The notes: generated by a model not told the origin, from the sequence alone. A stretch of 64,000 bases of DNA from Parabacteroides goldsteinii DSM 19448 = WAL 12034 (GCF_000969835.1 NZ_KQ033912.1:838971-902970); one strand, 5' to 3'; shown: positions 19,698-30,295, counted from the first letter of the stretch. A program made the numbers and translations.

Positions 19698-21992
19698 TTA
19701 ATAACCTTTCGCCCGTTTCAGGTCAAAGGTTTCCACACTTTTTCCATCGACAAGCCGGTGAAGCGTCCAACTGTTACCGTCTGCGCCTGCTTCCAGCCGC
19801 CAGTCGTAAGACGGGTCGCGCAGGAGTTTCTTTATCGCACGGGGGAAAGCGTTGGCATGGCGGGCATCTTCCCAGGTACGGATCGCAGCGAATATCTGAT
19901 CTTTCTGCGGGCAACTTTCCACATCTTTCTGGTTGATTGCCAAGAAGTAAGTGGCCCCGTAACCGACCGAGATTGCCTGTACATGCTCATACTGCTCAAC
20001 GGTAGAGGTATCTTTAATGGCAAAGTTTCCACCGAAAGAGACCGGGTAATAATTGGAATAAGTGACATCGCGCAAGTCTTTTCCCTGACTGGTGGCACTA
20101 CCCCACTCGCGGGTATCGATGTCATAGAGGTTACGTCCACCACCGACATTCCATACACTCTGGTAATGCCACGAACCTTCCGACAGGGTAGCGCCGGAGA
20201 AACGGATATAAGGGACTCCCAACTCTTTCGCCCGACCGAACATTTTCCGGAAGAAACGTTTGGCGGAATAGTAACCGTGACCGTTATTGAACAGGAATTC
20301 CTGCCCGTCGAAGTCGTAAAGGGTCAAACCGCACAGATGGGATACATCGGCATAATATTCGGCGATCTTGTCCTGGAGGGCCAGATTCGGGATGATACCT
20401 TCGTAACCGTAATTGATGGTTACCTGCAATTTATAGACGGTATCATTCGCTTTATGTGCGGTTGGCTTGGTTCCCCAATAGCCTCTGGTCACATTCTTCA
20501 GGGTATAAGGGGCCGTTTCGGAGACACCCAGATAATGAATCAGTTCGCTGCCGATCTTTACCATGTTCAGATTTTCACAATGTCCTTCCCAGCTGGCTAT
20601 TTCTTCCAGATAGGTAGGATCATCTACTATGATAACGGTATCTTCGGGAGAAAGGTCTTTCATCAAGATGCGTTTCTGCTGATAACACAGGCTATCGCTC
20701 GGGACAGGGCTGGCATCCTTCGTGCCCGGTGCCAGTGAATTCGTTATATTGACACGTCCCAGCATGATGCCTTTCGCGGCCGCCATGTCAGCAAATTCAC
20801 GATGTGATTTGTTACCCGAGTGAAAGCGGAAAGGTTTCTTTTCCTGGTTCCTGCCGTCCAGATAACCTTCATTGGCACGGTCGGGACGCAAGAAACCCTG
20901 GTCGTAGGCATGGATAGCCGGAAAACCGAGTTTGGCGGTATAAGAAATGATGCTGTCGTACTGGTTTCCGCTGGTCATAACATCGGGCGAATAGGCAGCT
21001 GGGTCTTTAATCCATTTCCCATTGACAGTCGGATGAGGCAATCCTTCGGACAGGACGATATCCTGTATCACGTCCATCAAAGCCGTGCTGTCGGGACTTC
21101 CCCACAAGGCGATGGAAGAACCGATAAAATCGACTCCCGGAATCGGTTCCACATCGATATGGTTCGGAATATTGGCCGGCATATTAGGTATCAGGGAATA
21201 ATGAACCTGACGGCTTTTCGTACGGTCGCGCGACTGATAATTCAAAAAGATACGTCCCAGACTATCGGCCATCGCGGCATTTCCGTACATGATGCGGTAA
21301 TAAGGTTCTTTATTGGCATAGAAAGCGACGTCGCTGATACCGTTTCCGCCCAGTGTAAACACCTGTCCTTCATGCAGGCTATCCGGCAACGGGAAACGTT
21401 TCGCGTCGGGCGTGTGAATGATATATTGGAACGGAGCCGCATCCCCTTCTATATCGGCGGTACCGCCAATGGTATTGTCGTTGAGGGCAAGCATACCGAT
21501 GCTGTAATTGACTACATCGCTGGTATCGCGGGCCACTCCGATGATTTCGCCCAACAGGTTGTCGATATTGGTATAATAAGAACCCCATTGGATGCAGTCG
21601 ATGCCATTCCGGGGTTCGAGGCTGTTCAGGGTCAGTTTGAAATATTTATCGGCCGGTTGCAGGGTTATCGTTGCTACCGAACCGTTCGGGTATTCGAGGG
21701 TAAAGCAATCAGCCTCTGCATTATAAACGGCCTTTTGGGGCGTATAATACACTTTCTTTTCACTATCATAGAGCGACAGCAACGGAGAGGGTTTGTCGGC
21801 AGGACTGAACTCGCGGTTCGGGGAGACAGTCGTATTCTTCATACTCGTGATATACCCCTTGTCGTTAATGCCGATACTGAAATAATCGGTCTGAAAATCC
21901 CATGTCTTTTCGGTCGTACAACCGAAAAGCGTCAAGGATACAGCCAGGAGAGAGATACATTTCTTACACATATTATCCATATAAGGTATCAT
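19698..21992 (-). CDS. unrecognised putative glycosidase lipoprotein, family member 1 of 3
   Basis: 764 residues; lipobox TLFGC (Cys25); internal starts at Met5 and Met8 are possible. I cannot name the family. An N-terminal beta-rich half (FQTDYFSIGINDKGYITSM, SPLLSLYD) is followed by a probable barrel half with conserved acidic clusters: VDFIGSSIALWGSPDSTALM, LYDFDGQEFLF, GATLSEGSWHYQSVWNVGGG and SQGKDLRDVTYSNYYPVSFGGNF. An inserted piece reads NMVKIGSELIHYLGVS then VTRGYWGT. Two paralogues lie at 39620-41884 and 44818-47103. Its start overlaps the end of the preceding gene (stop 21994), so translation is probably coupled. This copy lacks the 17-bp module B promoter element. Confidence 0.75.
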   Translation of the reverse strand: MIPYMDNMCKKCISLLAVSLTLFGCTTEKTWDFQTDYFSIGINDKGYITSMKNTTVSPNREFSPADKPSPLLSLYDSEKKVYYTPQKAVYNAEADCFTLEYPNGSVATITLQPADKYFKLTLNSLEPRNGIDCIQWGSYYTNIDNLLGEIIGVARDTSDVVNYSIGMLALNDNTIGGTADIEGDAAPFQYIIHTPDAKRFPLPDSLHEGQVFTLGGNGISDVAFYANKEPYYRIMYGNAAMADSLGRIFLNYQSRDRTKSRQVHYSLIPNMPANIPNHIDVEPIPGVDFIGSSIALWGSPDSTALMDVIQDIVLSEGLPHPTVNGKWIKDPAAYSPDVMTSGNQYDSIISYTAKLGFPAIHAYDQGFLRPDRANEGYLDGRNQEKKPFRFHSGNKSHREFADMAAAKGIMLGRVNITNSLAPGTKDASPVPSDSLCYQQKRILMKDLSPEDTVIIVDDPTYLEEIASWEGHCENLNMVKIGSELIHYLGVSETAPYTLKNVTRGYWGTKPTAHKANDTVYKLQVTINYGYEGIIPNLALQDKIAEYYADVSHLCGLTLYDFDGQEFLFNNGHGYYSAKRFFRKMFGRAKELGVPYIRFSGATLSEGSWHYQSVWNVGGGRNLYDIDTREWGSATSQGKDLRDVTYSNYYPVSFGGNFAIKDTSTVEQYEHVQAISVGYGATYFLAINQKDVESCPQKDQIFAAIRTWEDARHANAFPRAIKKLLRDPSYDWRLEAGADGNSWTLHRLVDGKSVETFDLKRAKGY

Positions 21993-21993
21993 A

Positions 21994-24243
21994 TTAATTT
22001 GTTTTCATTTTATAGTTTACCGTTTTACCGGCCTTTACCGTCACCTTGTCTTTCCATTGCAGGAAAGCGTTATCACCCAGAGGGCGGGAAGCCTGTTCCG
22101 CATTCTCGGCTAAGATTGTTACGGTAGCGTCATAGGCAGTAGGATTTGTAATTTGAAGAACCGTTTGCTTGTTGTTTTGCTTTACTATTTTCGCTTCCAC
22201 ATGGTCGAAAATGTACAACGAACCGAGGTCGGTACGCACATAAATACCGGGGATTTCCAACGCCATCAGGGCACCGTTCGTCTCGTTCCAACCCGTCTGT
22301 CCGCCGTCGCCACGTGAACCCCGGCTGTCGGCATCGCAATAGGTCAGACGTTCCGTAATCTTTCCATTCGGCTGGATACCTTCGGCATGCGCATGGATGA
22401 CATCACGCAACAGTTCGGCATACGAGGCATCGCCGGTCGAGCGATACAATTTGAACAAGGCATCGCCGGACTGGGTACAGAAACCGGGAGCACCATGCTT
22501 ATTCTGCGTACTGGCCCATACGGCTCCGGTCAGGTTTGCTCCCAACTTTGCCAGGGGAGTATTCTCCGGCAAGCGGTAAGGGAAAGAGACAGTCCAGGTG
22601 GCACACAGGTTTGCCAGGTCGGCCGACTGTTTCAGATATTGTTCCTTACCGGTTACTTCATACAATGTCATCAAGGAAGTCAGCAAAGCAACTGCCGTCT
22701 CCGAATCCGCATTTTGCAGGATATCACCGCAACCACCGGAAGTAAAACCGACCAATGCGAAACTATCATAGTAATCTTTTGCCGCTTCACAAGCGACCTT
22801 CAGATAATCCGGATTATTATAATAGCCGGAGGCCAATGCCAGGCCGGCCACCGCCATGGCCCCACTGGTCGTATTGTAAACGGCGATATCGCCGGATTCT
22901 ACGTCCAGGTAATTTCCCCATGTCCCATGTTTCTTCCAGGTATTGACGAAGGCATCCGCCAGGAGCCGTACATTAGTTTCCCATTCAGGGTCGATGGCAT
23001 TGGCTTTTTCCTGTTCTTTCAGCAACATAAACTGCTTAACCATCCAATACAGGATATCCCCGTTCTTGCGGGTCAGTCCGACTCCCGGATGATTGGCGGC
23101 GGCATCCCGGGAAAAAGGCTTTCCGTCTGCTCCCAGTACATCATAATAATATCCGCTTTTCCCTTTGGCACGCGGCAAGGCGAAATCGAATGTGTTCTTT
23201 ACTTTTTGCAGATGTTCCGCATCACCCAAAGCCAGCATCGGATACGTATTCATCAGGCCGCCTATCCAACCGTACGACATCCAATTGGCATTTTCCGGGC
23301 AATAGTATTGCCACTGGTCGCCGATATAGTAACGGTCATCGATATTTTTCACCATACGGGTCAACACTTCACTCATCGGCATCAGGTTGCGGGGCGCTTC
23401 TCCGCCCGCATGCGACTTACGGTCTTTCATGAAACGGGCCAGCAGTTCAGGTACATCTTTACAAGGGAAAGTCACTTCCGTTACCCGGATAACGATCTGA
23501 TCGCCTTTCTTTACCTGTACGCCCCGGTCGGGACTTTTGCTGAAACCGATAAATTCAGGCTTCCGTTCACGTACCCCCGGAGCACTGATGATAAATGAAG
23601 CCACACTTCTGTCGGGAGTTTCCTCCACGATCAGGGCATGGTCCAGCACCTGGTTATTCCAGTCTATACCCTGGTCGGTCAACAGGAATATACCCTTTTG
23701 TTTTGCCCGGTCCAGGATCGTGATGGCCGGAGTAGCCGTATTGCTTATATTCACTTCCAGACGGGAACCGGCACCATATTCCGGGGACAATTGAGGAATA
23801 GGGTTAGAGGTCAGTGCCAGGTCTTTCCGGCGGTAATCGGTATTATCCAGTCCGGTCGCATACGCACGGTTGACGATACGCTGCCGGTTTCCGTTGTACA
23901 CGGAAGAGGGAATCATCACGTAGTTATCGCTCGTCCAGCCATATTGGTCGAAAGCAACGGCCACTCCGGCATCTTTCATATCCTGTTTGGCGGTAAAGGT
24001 GAAGGTATACGTTTTACCGCCGTTCACCGTAGTTTGTTCCGTACGGACATCCCAATCGGTGGTCGTAATAATCTCCTTACTTTGCTTTAACTCTGCTTCA
24101 TTGTATGTACACTCCAGCAAACGAATAGGCTTATTCGCATTCTTTACTTCCGGAAGCCATGAAGCTTGTTGTGCAATGACACCAACATGAGCTCCCGACA
24201 AAAGACAGAGAGCACATATAAAAACACACTTGTATAGATTCAT
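21994..24243 (-). CDS. putative secreted six-hairpin (alpha/alpha-barrel) glycosidase, family not recognised
   Basis: 749 residues, signal peptide (SGAHVGVIAQ). The N-terminal third is beta-rich (YTFTFTAKQDMKDAGVAVAFD). The central and C-terminal part is helical with repeated Trp/Tyr-rich loops typical of alpha/alpha-barrel sugar enzymes: DQWQYYCPENANWMSYGWIGG, GYYYDVLGADGKPF, WGNYLDVESGDIAVYNTTSG, GFTSGGCGDILQNADSET and GDGGQTGWNETNGALMALEIPG. I cannot assign a CAZy family or catalytic residues. It directly precedes the unrecognised lipoprotein gene with a start/stop overlap, so both probably act on one substrate. An unsaturated-sugar hydrolase or lyase role is possible. Confidence 0.7.
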   Translation of the reverse strand: MNLYKCVFICALCLLSGAHVGVIAQQASWLPEVKNANKPIRLLECTYNEAELKQSKEIITTTDWDVRTEQTTVNGGKTYTFTFTAKQDMKDAGVAVAFDQYGWTSDNYVMIPSSVYNGNRQRIVNRAYATGLDNTDYRRKDLALTSNPIPQLSPEYGAGSRLEVNISNTATPAITILDRAKQKGIFLLTDQGIDWNNQVLDHALIVEETPDRSVASFIISAPGVRERKPEFIGFSKSPDRGVQVKKGDQIVIRVTEVTFPCKDVPELLARFMKDRKSHAGGEAPRNLMPMSEVLTRMVKNIDDRYYIGDQWQYYCPENANWMSYGWIGGLMNTYPMLALGDAEHLQKVKNTFDFALPRAKGKSGYYYDVLGADGKPFSRDAAANHPGVGLTRKNGDILYWMVKQFMLLKEQEKANAIDPEWETNVRLLADAFVNTWKKHGTWGNYLDVESGDIAVYNTTSGAMAVAGLALASGYYNNPDYLKVACEAAKDYYDSFALVGFTSGGCGDILQNADSETAVALLTSLMTLYEVTGKEQYLKQSADLANLCATWTVSFPYRLPENTPLAKLGANLTGAVWASTQNKHGAPGFCTQSGDALFKLYRSTGDASYAELLRDVIHAHAEGIQPNGKITERLTYCDADSRGSRGDGGQTGWNETNGALMALEIPGIYVRTDLGSLYIFDHVEAKIVKQNNKQTVLQITNPTAYDATVTILAENAEQASRPLGDNAFLQWKDKVTVKAGKTVNYKMKTN

Positions 24244-24431
24244 ATCAAACCTGATTATTACTTTAAACGCATTTTACAAATTCCACTTATCGACTAACAA
24301 TTATCTCCAAATAAGATTACCTTTCTATAATAAATACACCTACCACTCCGGTAAGATTTATATGCAACAGTCTTTTTTTATATTTTTAAGGTTCAAACCG
24401 ACCTAATTTCGTTTGCTCCTGGCTATTTACA

Positions 24432-27407
24432 TTACTCCTCTATTAAAAACCAAGAAGTACCCTGTGCTGTTACAGATACCGGAAGAAGTAAATTTCCGTT
24501 CTGATCCAACGGGTAATTCTTTTTAGAGCCATCGGAGGTTATAATCGTTACTTTTCCTTTCAATCCGGTATAATACAACGGAAGACGCATTTCTTTCGTT
24601 ATATCGCGGTCGGTCGGATTAAAGACGATAACCATCCCTTTGTGTTTGATAAACGGATTTACATGCATCATGCAATCCAAATCGCGTCCGGTCGGACGGC
24701 TGACATGAATAATATCCGACGTAAGAATATCACGGTACTCTTTAAACCAGTTAATCCATTTAGATACCAACTGTTTTGTCTCCGGGGTATCGTATAAACG
24801 ATTTCCACGGATAGTCAGATGGCAACCACTTCCCAGAAACTGAATCAATTGTTGTTCATAACGGTCCAGATTTTCGCATAACGGTTCCAGACCGACGCGC
24901 GGATCATTCGTATAGAAACCGACTAACTGCAAAGTCATCCATCCCATAGGCGGTATCTTATGCCAGGTTCCGTCATAGATATACTGACGTCCTAATAATA
25001 ACTGCTGCTGCGGAGTCAGGTTAGCACTCGCTTCGCGATATCCCATTCCTGTCGAACATTGCCCATTCAGGAAATACCAGTCGGGAATAGGTATATACAT
25101 GCCTCTGCGCTGTAATTCGTGGATCACTTCCACCTGCGTTTTCCACTGTTGCCACTGTGAATCCTCCAGGCCGGTATGATGCGGGTGGACGATTGAAGCA
25201 CAAGGATCGCCATGATACGGGCCATCCATATTGTAAGTCATAAAACCAGTCTTATCGAAGAACTCCCACATCTTCGGATAATAGGTATCTTTCCATTGGC
25301 TGGCAATACAAACACTTTGTCCGAAAAGACTACCCGGTTTTCCCGTCTCCGGATGGATGCAATCCACTTCTTTTCCTCGTCCGCGGGAAGCGACCTGCAA
25401 CTCATAACCACCCATCACAATACCCCGTTCTTTGGCATAAGAAGCGACTCTACGCCATAATTGCACATAAGCAGAATCCAGATTATCATGGCTGACACCC
25501 GGCCACGCCTGAATATCCAGCTGTTCAAGTCCCAATTCCGACATCTGGTCGATGAAAGACTTCAGTTTCTCCTCATCGTGAGAGGTAATACCTCCCGCAA
25601 TCAACGATTCGGTTGTCTGGGGAGCCAGTTTCTTATACATCCGGCGATGTCCCAACGATTGCCTTTCACGATCGTCGCTATCCTGCAACAACTCGAAAGT
25701 GATATAAGATTTGAACGGGCTATCCTTGCCTATCCGGGTATTTGGGCCCATCGGCAGTGTACTTATCAACAGATTATGATGAGGAAATCCTAAAAACTTA
25801 TCCTCAGCCTGATTGTGGCTGGCCCAGGTATTATACTCCTTATCCACCGTCCATCTGGTCGTAGAACTACCGACATGGTAGATTTTGGGAGTTCCGGCAT
25901 AATGCATCAGTGCACTGCCTTCTATATCGGCATTCACCAGTGCAAAAGAGAAATCGCTTTCGACATGGATGCGTTTTACCTGGTCCTGATTAACAGCCAA
26001 TACCTCGCATTCCATATCATTCAGCACTATATTCGTATCATTTTCATTGATAACTTCAATCCATTTCGCCATAACCGGCAAACCCTGGTAAATCTCATAA
26101 ATGACTTTCACTTTTACATTCTTTACGGCGGGCATGTTCTCTGTCGGGACAAATGTCATTTCCATACGCAACCCTTTGGCGGGCCAATCGGTAGAAACAG
26201 CATTAAACTTCCGGGTCCATGGGTAACGTTCCAGAGGCATTCCTGTTTCCACCTTTTCCAATGTAAATGCCAGGTCGGATGCTTCCAGTTGCGGATACCA
26301 GCTATCCAGTAAATAGGATAACTCCGGCTGTTCTTTCAGCCCTCCGACTTCATACCATACACTGTCGATACATACACGGGCTTCGGGTTTTACGGCCCGA
26401 AGATACTCCGCTTCGTTGGAATGATTCTTATACCCCACACAAGCCAGGTTCTCACCGACATAAAAAGTACGGGAAATCAGTCCGTTGTTCAGTTGAAACA
26501 TCGAAGTCACTCCATCGTCCGACTTCTGCACGTACATACGGCATTGGCTTTCTACGGGTTCAATCAACCAATCTTTTTGTTGGCGGAGATTCGGCAATTC
26601 CGATACGATTTCCTTACCCGCCCCCTCTTGTTCCAGTTGGCGAACCAGGGATTGCCGCTCAGCCAGACGCTGTTTGCTTTGTTCCTTTATCTTCTTGTAA
26701 TCCAATAAAAAATCAGAATCAGGATCAAACTTCCCTGCGGTAAACGTACTATATCTGACCTCATATATTTCACCATAGAATGCCTCCTTTCCTTCTTCAG
26801 ATACAGCAATCGAGAAGTTGGAAGCAATCGCCTTGGTAGGATTAAAGATACCGGTCTTCTTTCCGTTCAGCCATACGGAACCTTTCTCGCCGTCCACTAC
26901 CATTGCCAGATGGGTCCATACATCTTCGGCAACCTCGCCGATAGTCACAATACCGGAACTTCCGGAGATTAATTGCCATTTATCTCCTTTTCGGACAATT
27001 ACATATCCTTCTTTTCCGTTACCATTAGCTACTACAACCTGGGACGAACGCTTCTTCTGCTCTCTTTGCCCATTATGACGCGGCTTCACCCACACTTCCA
27101 GCATTTGATTCTCCGCCGGTGTTCCAAATGGATTCGCCAATCTGTAACCATCCCCGTCACCATTGAATAAAATACCTCCTTCTCCCTTCATTTTTTTGTT
27201 ACCGGGAGCATCGGCATAGAAAACAGGACGGCCCATAGCCGCTAGTTCTCCCGTTCCGGCTATGGGTTTTAATTTATCGGGAGCCACCGCATAGGTCACA
27301 TTTCCCGATTTACCGAAATTATAATGTACGACAGGTTTGACCTTCGCTTCTGCGAAAAAACATAGGACGGCTAATGCTACTGTTAATGTTGTTCTCTTTA
27401 TTTTCAT
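24432..27407 (-). CDS. large secreted putative glycosidase with N-terminal LamG-like domain, family not recognised
   Basis: 991 residues from MKIKRTTLTVALAVLCFFAEA. An ATG 30 bp upstream is in frame but overlaps the TATATTTG promoter box, so I chose 27407. Residues about 20-230 form a concanavalin/LamG-like sandwich (LEVWVKPRHNG, VWTHLAMVVDGEKGSVWLNGKKTG). A beta-rich domain follows, then a probable TIM barrel from about residue 600 with LDIQAWPGVSH, MGGYELQVASRGRG, MTYNMDGPYHGDPCAS and a C-terminal beta domain. The layout resembles clan GH-D (alpha-galactosidase-like) enzymes, with Asp in YNMDGPY as a candidate nucleophile, but this is inference. Its promoter carries the shared 17-bp element. 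Confidence 0.75.
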   Translation of the reverse strand: MKIKRTTLTVALAVLCFFAEAKVKPVVHYNFGKSGNVTYAVAPDKLKPIAGTGELAAMGRPVFYADAPGNKKMKGEGGILFNGDGDGYRLANPFGTPAENQMLEVWVKPRHNGQREQKKRSSQVVVANGNGKEGYVIVRKGDKWQLISGSSGIVTIGEVAEDVWTHLAMVVDGEKGSVWLNGKKTGIFNPTKAIASNFSIAVSEEGKEAFYGEIYEVRYSTFTAGKFDPDSDFLLDYKKIKEQSKQRLAERQSLVRQLEQEGAGKEIVSELPNLRQQKDWLIEPVESQCRMYVQKSDDGVTSMFQLNNGLISRTFYVGENLACVGYKNHSNEAEYLRAVKPEARVCIDSVWYEVGGLKEQPELSYLLDSWYPQLEASDLAFTLEKVETGMPLERYPWTRKFNAVSTDWPAKGLRMEMTFVPTENMPAVKNVKVKVIYEIYQGLPVMAKWIEVINENDTNIVLNDMECEVLAVNQDQVKRIHVESDFSFALVNADIEGSALMHYAGTPKIYHVGSSTTRWTVDKEYNTWASHNQAEDKFLGFPHHNLLISTLPMGPNTRIGKDSPFKSYITFELLQDSDDRERQSLGHRRMYKKLAPQTTESLIAGGITSHDEEKLKSFIDQMSELGLEQLDIQAWPGVSHDNLDSAYVQLWRRVASYAKERGIVMGGYELQVASRGRGKEVDCIHPETGKPGSLFGQSVCIASQWKDTYYPKMWEFFDKTGFMTYNMDGPYHGDPCASIVHPHHTGLEDSQWQQWKTQVEVIHELQRRGMYIPIPDWYFLNGQCSTGMGYREASANLTPQQQLLLGRQYIYDGTWHKIPPMGWMTLQLVGFYTNDPRVGLEPLCENLDRYEQQLIQFLGSGCHLTIRGNRLYDTPETKQLVSKWINWFKEYRDILTSDIIHVSRPTGRDLDCMMHVNPFIKHKGMVIVFNPTDRDITKEMRLPLYYTGLKGKVTIITSDGSKKNYPLDQNGNLLLPVSVTAQGTSWFLIEE

Positions 27408-27439
27408 TGGTATATACTTTATGTACAGATTTAACAACG

Positions 27440-27509
27440 CAAATATAAAAGTTGCTATCTCTATTAAAAAATAGCAAATAACTGCTAAATCAGTGGATTA
27501 TTATTGCTT
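27440..27509 (-). promoter_or_regulatory. promoter with shared 17-bp regulatory element (copy a)
   Basis: -7 box TATATTTG at 27440-27447; element GTGGATTATTATTGCTT (plus strand) at 27493-27509; spacing 45 bp. A second conserved block AATAGCAAATA lies between them (about 27470-27480). Drives the 24432-27407 gene. Confidence 0.75.
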
Positions 27510-27559
27510 ACTGATGTCACACTTGAAAATATCCCCTTTCTCCCGATACGGTAGTTTAA

Positions 27560-30295
27560 TTAATAGATCAAATAACTGGCAGGTTCAAACTTGCCCAATT
27601 CTATTTTAAATACACCATTTTGTATCTTGACTGGATTTCCATTGGGAACGCCTCTCAAATTCACAGGTTGTGCCACTCCATCTCTCTTTACCGGCAAAGA
27701 GATTTCACAGAGACCGCTTTCTCCGCTTTGTTCCCATACACGCAATAATTTGCCGCCACCGTCAGGATTATTGCCATAAGCCGTTAACAGTACTCCTTTA
27801 CGGGATATTTTCACGCCTTCGTTCATTACCGGCAATTTACCGGCAGGACAGGTGGCGATTCCGATCTGCAAAGGCAGACGGGTTTCCCATGCGGGGGTTA
27901 TTAAACCGGACTCATCATCTGCATTCTTCGGGTTCACCCATAAACGGACTTCCGTAGTCAGGTTGCCATTCCAAAAAGAAGCAAAGTTTGTATTCCAACG
28001 ATTATTAAACAAGTTGAAGTACACATGCGACCGGGGATTTTCATAAGTATCGGCATAATGCATAAAATCCAAATCACCCAAAACAAATGCAGGGGCATCT
28101 ATCGGGCAAACACCAACGGAATATTCCTTATCTTTTATCATTATTCCCGAATTGGACCAGATATAATTAAACTGGCTGCCTTCTATCAAATCTTTGGCCG
28201 GATCAATAACCGAACCGATACGTCCAACCCGATATTCCGGAGATTTTGTTTTAAACGGCAATGCAATCCATCCGGCTTCAGGTTCTTCCGTTGCCGGCTT
28301 ATTGATTACGGAAAGTTTCACATCTATACAAGGCATATTCTCGTAAAGCGTCACGGTCAGGCCAGCCGTATGTTTTTCCTCTCCGACAAATGCAGAAGGA
28401 GTTAACACGCCACGGATGGATGACTTATGGTTCTCCACATGAAATTCCATATTCCGGGGAGATTCATGTATGCCTTTTGTCCGTTCATCCAAATAGGTAC
28501 TTTTACCTGTTATTTGATAATGAGAATTTTTGTATTTGTCATATATATATTCTTTCAGATAGCGGTATGATTGTTCTTTGTCGTACCTTTCATACACATA
28601 AGAGCCAAAACCATTTTCAGACTGGTCATCCACTAATTCCCGCTTGTTTGTTTTATCCCAGATACTCCTGATGCATCCTTTCTTTTTGTCAAATGAGACT
28701 TTGTACCATTTGTTCTCTATATAATTACCCTGTTCTTCACCTTTTAATGAGTTTTCGACTTGGGCAGGTGACTCATCTGTCAGGATATATGTCTTATAGC
28801 CATTTGCCGGTATATCTTCGGCGAAAAAAGTACCCAGGCGCTTTGAATCGGCACCATACACTTTCAGGTCATAGATACGACCGGTCCCCACTTCTTTCAC
28901 ATAAGCCTCTTTGATAGAACCTTGTGACGGTAATACAAAATTTACCATCCCTCCACGTTCCCATGGAAGCGGATTGTATACAACGAAACGGAAACCTTCC
29001 CTGGCAACATTTTCAGCCAACGTAGCAAGTTCATTCTCCAGTTCCGGCCGCAAAGCCTGCTCAGCATCTTCAATATACCCGATATGTTCTTTCCATGACT
29101 CTTTCATCCGGGCATACGCAGGGTCCAAACCGGTAACATACATCTTATACCAGTCTTTGCCGGTTAAGCCGGGAACAAAATGCTGGTTGGCAAGTCCCCA
29201 GGTATGTTCGCCGTACATCAGGCTTTTATCATATATATAAGCTAAATCTTCATCAATTTCGTAAGGCATGATTCCCCATTCCTTTTCCTGTGTATGCAAA
29301 GTTTCCAGCAAAGGCATCAGGGGACGTACTCTTCTTGCAGTCCGGGTTGCCTGCGGATTAGACATTACGCCATGTACCCAACTATCGGACATATCTCCAC
29401 GTACCACCGGCAACTCGGGATTCTCAGCAAAAACAGCCTCTGCAAAATCAGACATTTTACCGATGCGTATTTTAGCATTGGGATATTTCTCTTTTATATG
29501 GGTAATTACCTTTTCCACCTCTTCTGCCGTTGGAGGTCCGGCATTATCGCCTGCATGCACGAATGTAAGCCATGATTTCAGCTTCCATCCTTCAGGAGGA
29601 AACATTCCTCCGCCATATCCCTCCGAAAACATGGTCAACACCCTTGAACCGTCTGGACCTTCCCACCAAAACAAAGTCGGAACCTTCACCACACGGTTGG
29701 TCGGATTGGAACCGAAATGAAAGAACTTGATTCCGGCATGGTGTAAAATGGTCGGTAAAACCCAGGTATGCCCCGGAACATCCGTCATTTTCCCGTCGGT
29801 CGGAAGTGGTAAACCGTATGTACGAGCCAACGAAGAAGAATAGCCCAGACCACGCACAAGATCTTCGAGTTCAAGCGTTCCCGTATGTGTTGTATAAGGA
29901 AGTGCATGCGTCACCAGGTTCCCGTTTTTTAAAGCACGTTCTATCCGCAACCTACGCTCCGGAGTCTGCCGATCCCAAAGCATTTGTTCCAAAGGCCATC
30001 CGGGAACGGTCCACGCAAACTGCATATCTTTCATTTTATCCGCATTTTTATCCATCACATCCATGGCTTTATCGATCATGGAAGTACGGTATTCATGTAC
30101 AACATCACGTGCCAATGCCGAATAACCGATATCAAAATGACTTTTGAATACCAGATAAAACGTCATCTCTCGATTCGAGATTTGAGAGACATCGTCGTTC
30201 TTATGTTTTTCGTAATTGTCGGCTTGTGCATACAGCTGACCGGAAGGTAGAAAAAGCAGGCTTAAGAAAGCCACAGACAATTTTAATATTTTCAT
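27560..30295 (-). CDS. GH38-like (DUF5054-type) secreted enzyme, copy 1
   Basis: 911 residues with signal peptide (GQLYAQ). An N-terminal GH38/GH57-like barrel begins LVFKSHFDIGYS, with His53 and Asp55 in place of the metal-binding HxD of GH38 mannosidases, followed by AWTVPGWPLEQ, TDVPGHTWVLP, FWWEGPDGSRVL and GEHTWGLANQHF. The C-terminal half is beta-rich (FVVYNPLPWERGGMVNF). Sequences like this are usually labelled DUF5054; a metal-dependent alpha-mannosidase-type activity is plausible but unproven. A paralogue lies at 59404-62097. It follows SusD2 and has its own promoter with the shared element. Confidence 0.85.
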   Translation of the reverse strand: MKILKLSVAFLSLLFLPSGQLYAQADNYEKHKNDDVSQISNREMTFYLVFKSHFDIGYSALARDVVHEYRTSMIDKAMDVMDKNADKMKDMQFAWTVPGWPLEQMLWDRQTPERRLRIERALKNGNLVTHALPYTTHTGTLELEDLVRGLGYSSSLARTYGLPLPTDGKMTDVPGHTWVLPTILHHAGIKFFHFGSNPTNRVVKVPTLFWWEGPDGSRVLTMFSEGYGGGMFPPEGWKLKSWLTFVHAGDNAGPPTAEEVEKVITHIKEKYPNAKIRIGKMSDFAEAVFAENPELPVVRGDMSDSWVHGVMSNPQATRTARRVRPLMPLLETLHTQEKEWGIMPYEIDEDLAYIYDKSLMYGEHTWGLANQHFVPGLTGKDWYKMYVTGLDPAYARMKESWKEHIGYIEDAEQALRPELENELATLAENVAREGFRFVVYNPLPWERGGMVNFVLPSQGSIKEAYVKEVGTGRIYDLKVYGADSKRLGTFFAEDIPANGYKTYILTDESPAQVENSLKGEEQGNYIENKWYKVSFDKKKGCIRSIWDKTNKRELVDDQSENGFGSYVYERYDKEQSYRYLKEYIYDKYKNSHYQITGKSTYLDERTKGIHESPRNMEFHVENHKSSIRGVLTPSAFVGEEKHTAGLTVTLYENMPCIDVKLSVINKPATEEPEAGWIALPFKTKSPEYRVGRIGSVIDPAKDLIEGSQFNYIWSNSGIMIKDKEYSVGVCPIDAPAFVLGDLDFMHYADTYENPRSHVYFNLFNNRWNTNFASFWNGNLTTEVRLWVNPKNADDESGLITPAWETRLPLQIGIATCPAGKLPVMNEGVKISRKGVLLTAYGNNPDGGGKLLRVWEQSGESGLCEISLPVKRDGVAQPVNLRGVPNGNPVKIQNGVFKIELGKFEPASYLIY

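Noticed and set aside
20820-23598. Long plus-strand open frames (for example 20820-22127 and 22387-23598) opposite the 19.7-24.2 kb genes
   Set aside because: They are shadows of minus-strand genes that show signal peptides and conserved domains; the plus-strand products have no recognisable domain and no promoter.
27408-27437. N-terminal extension of the 24432-27407 protein
   Set aside because: The earlier ATG is at the edge of the TATATTTG promoter box, so it would not be in the transcript.
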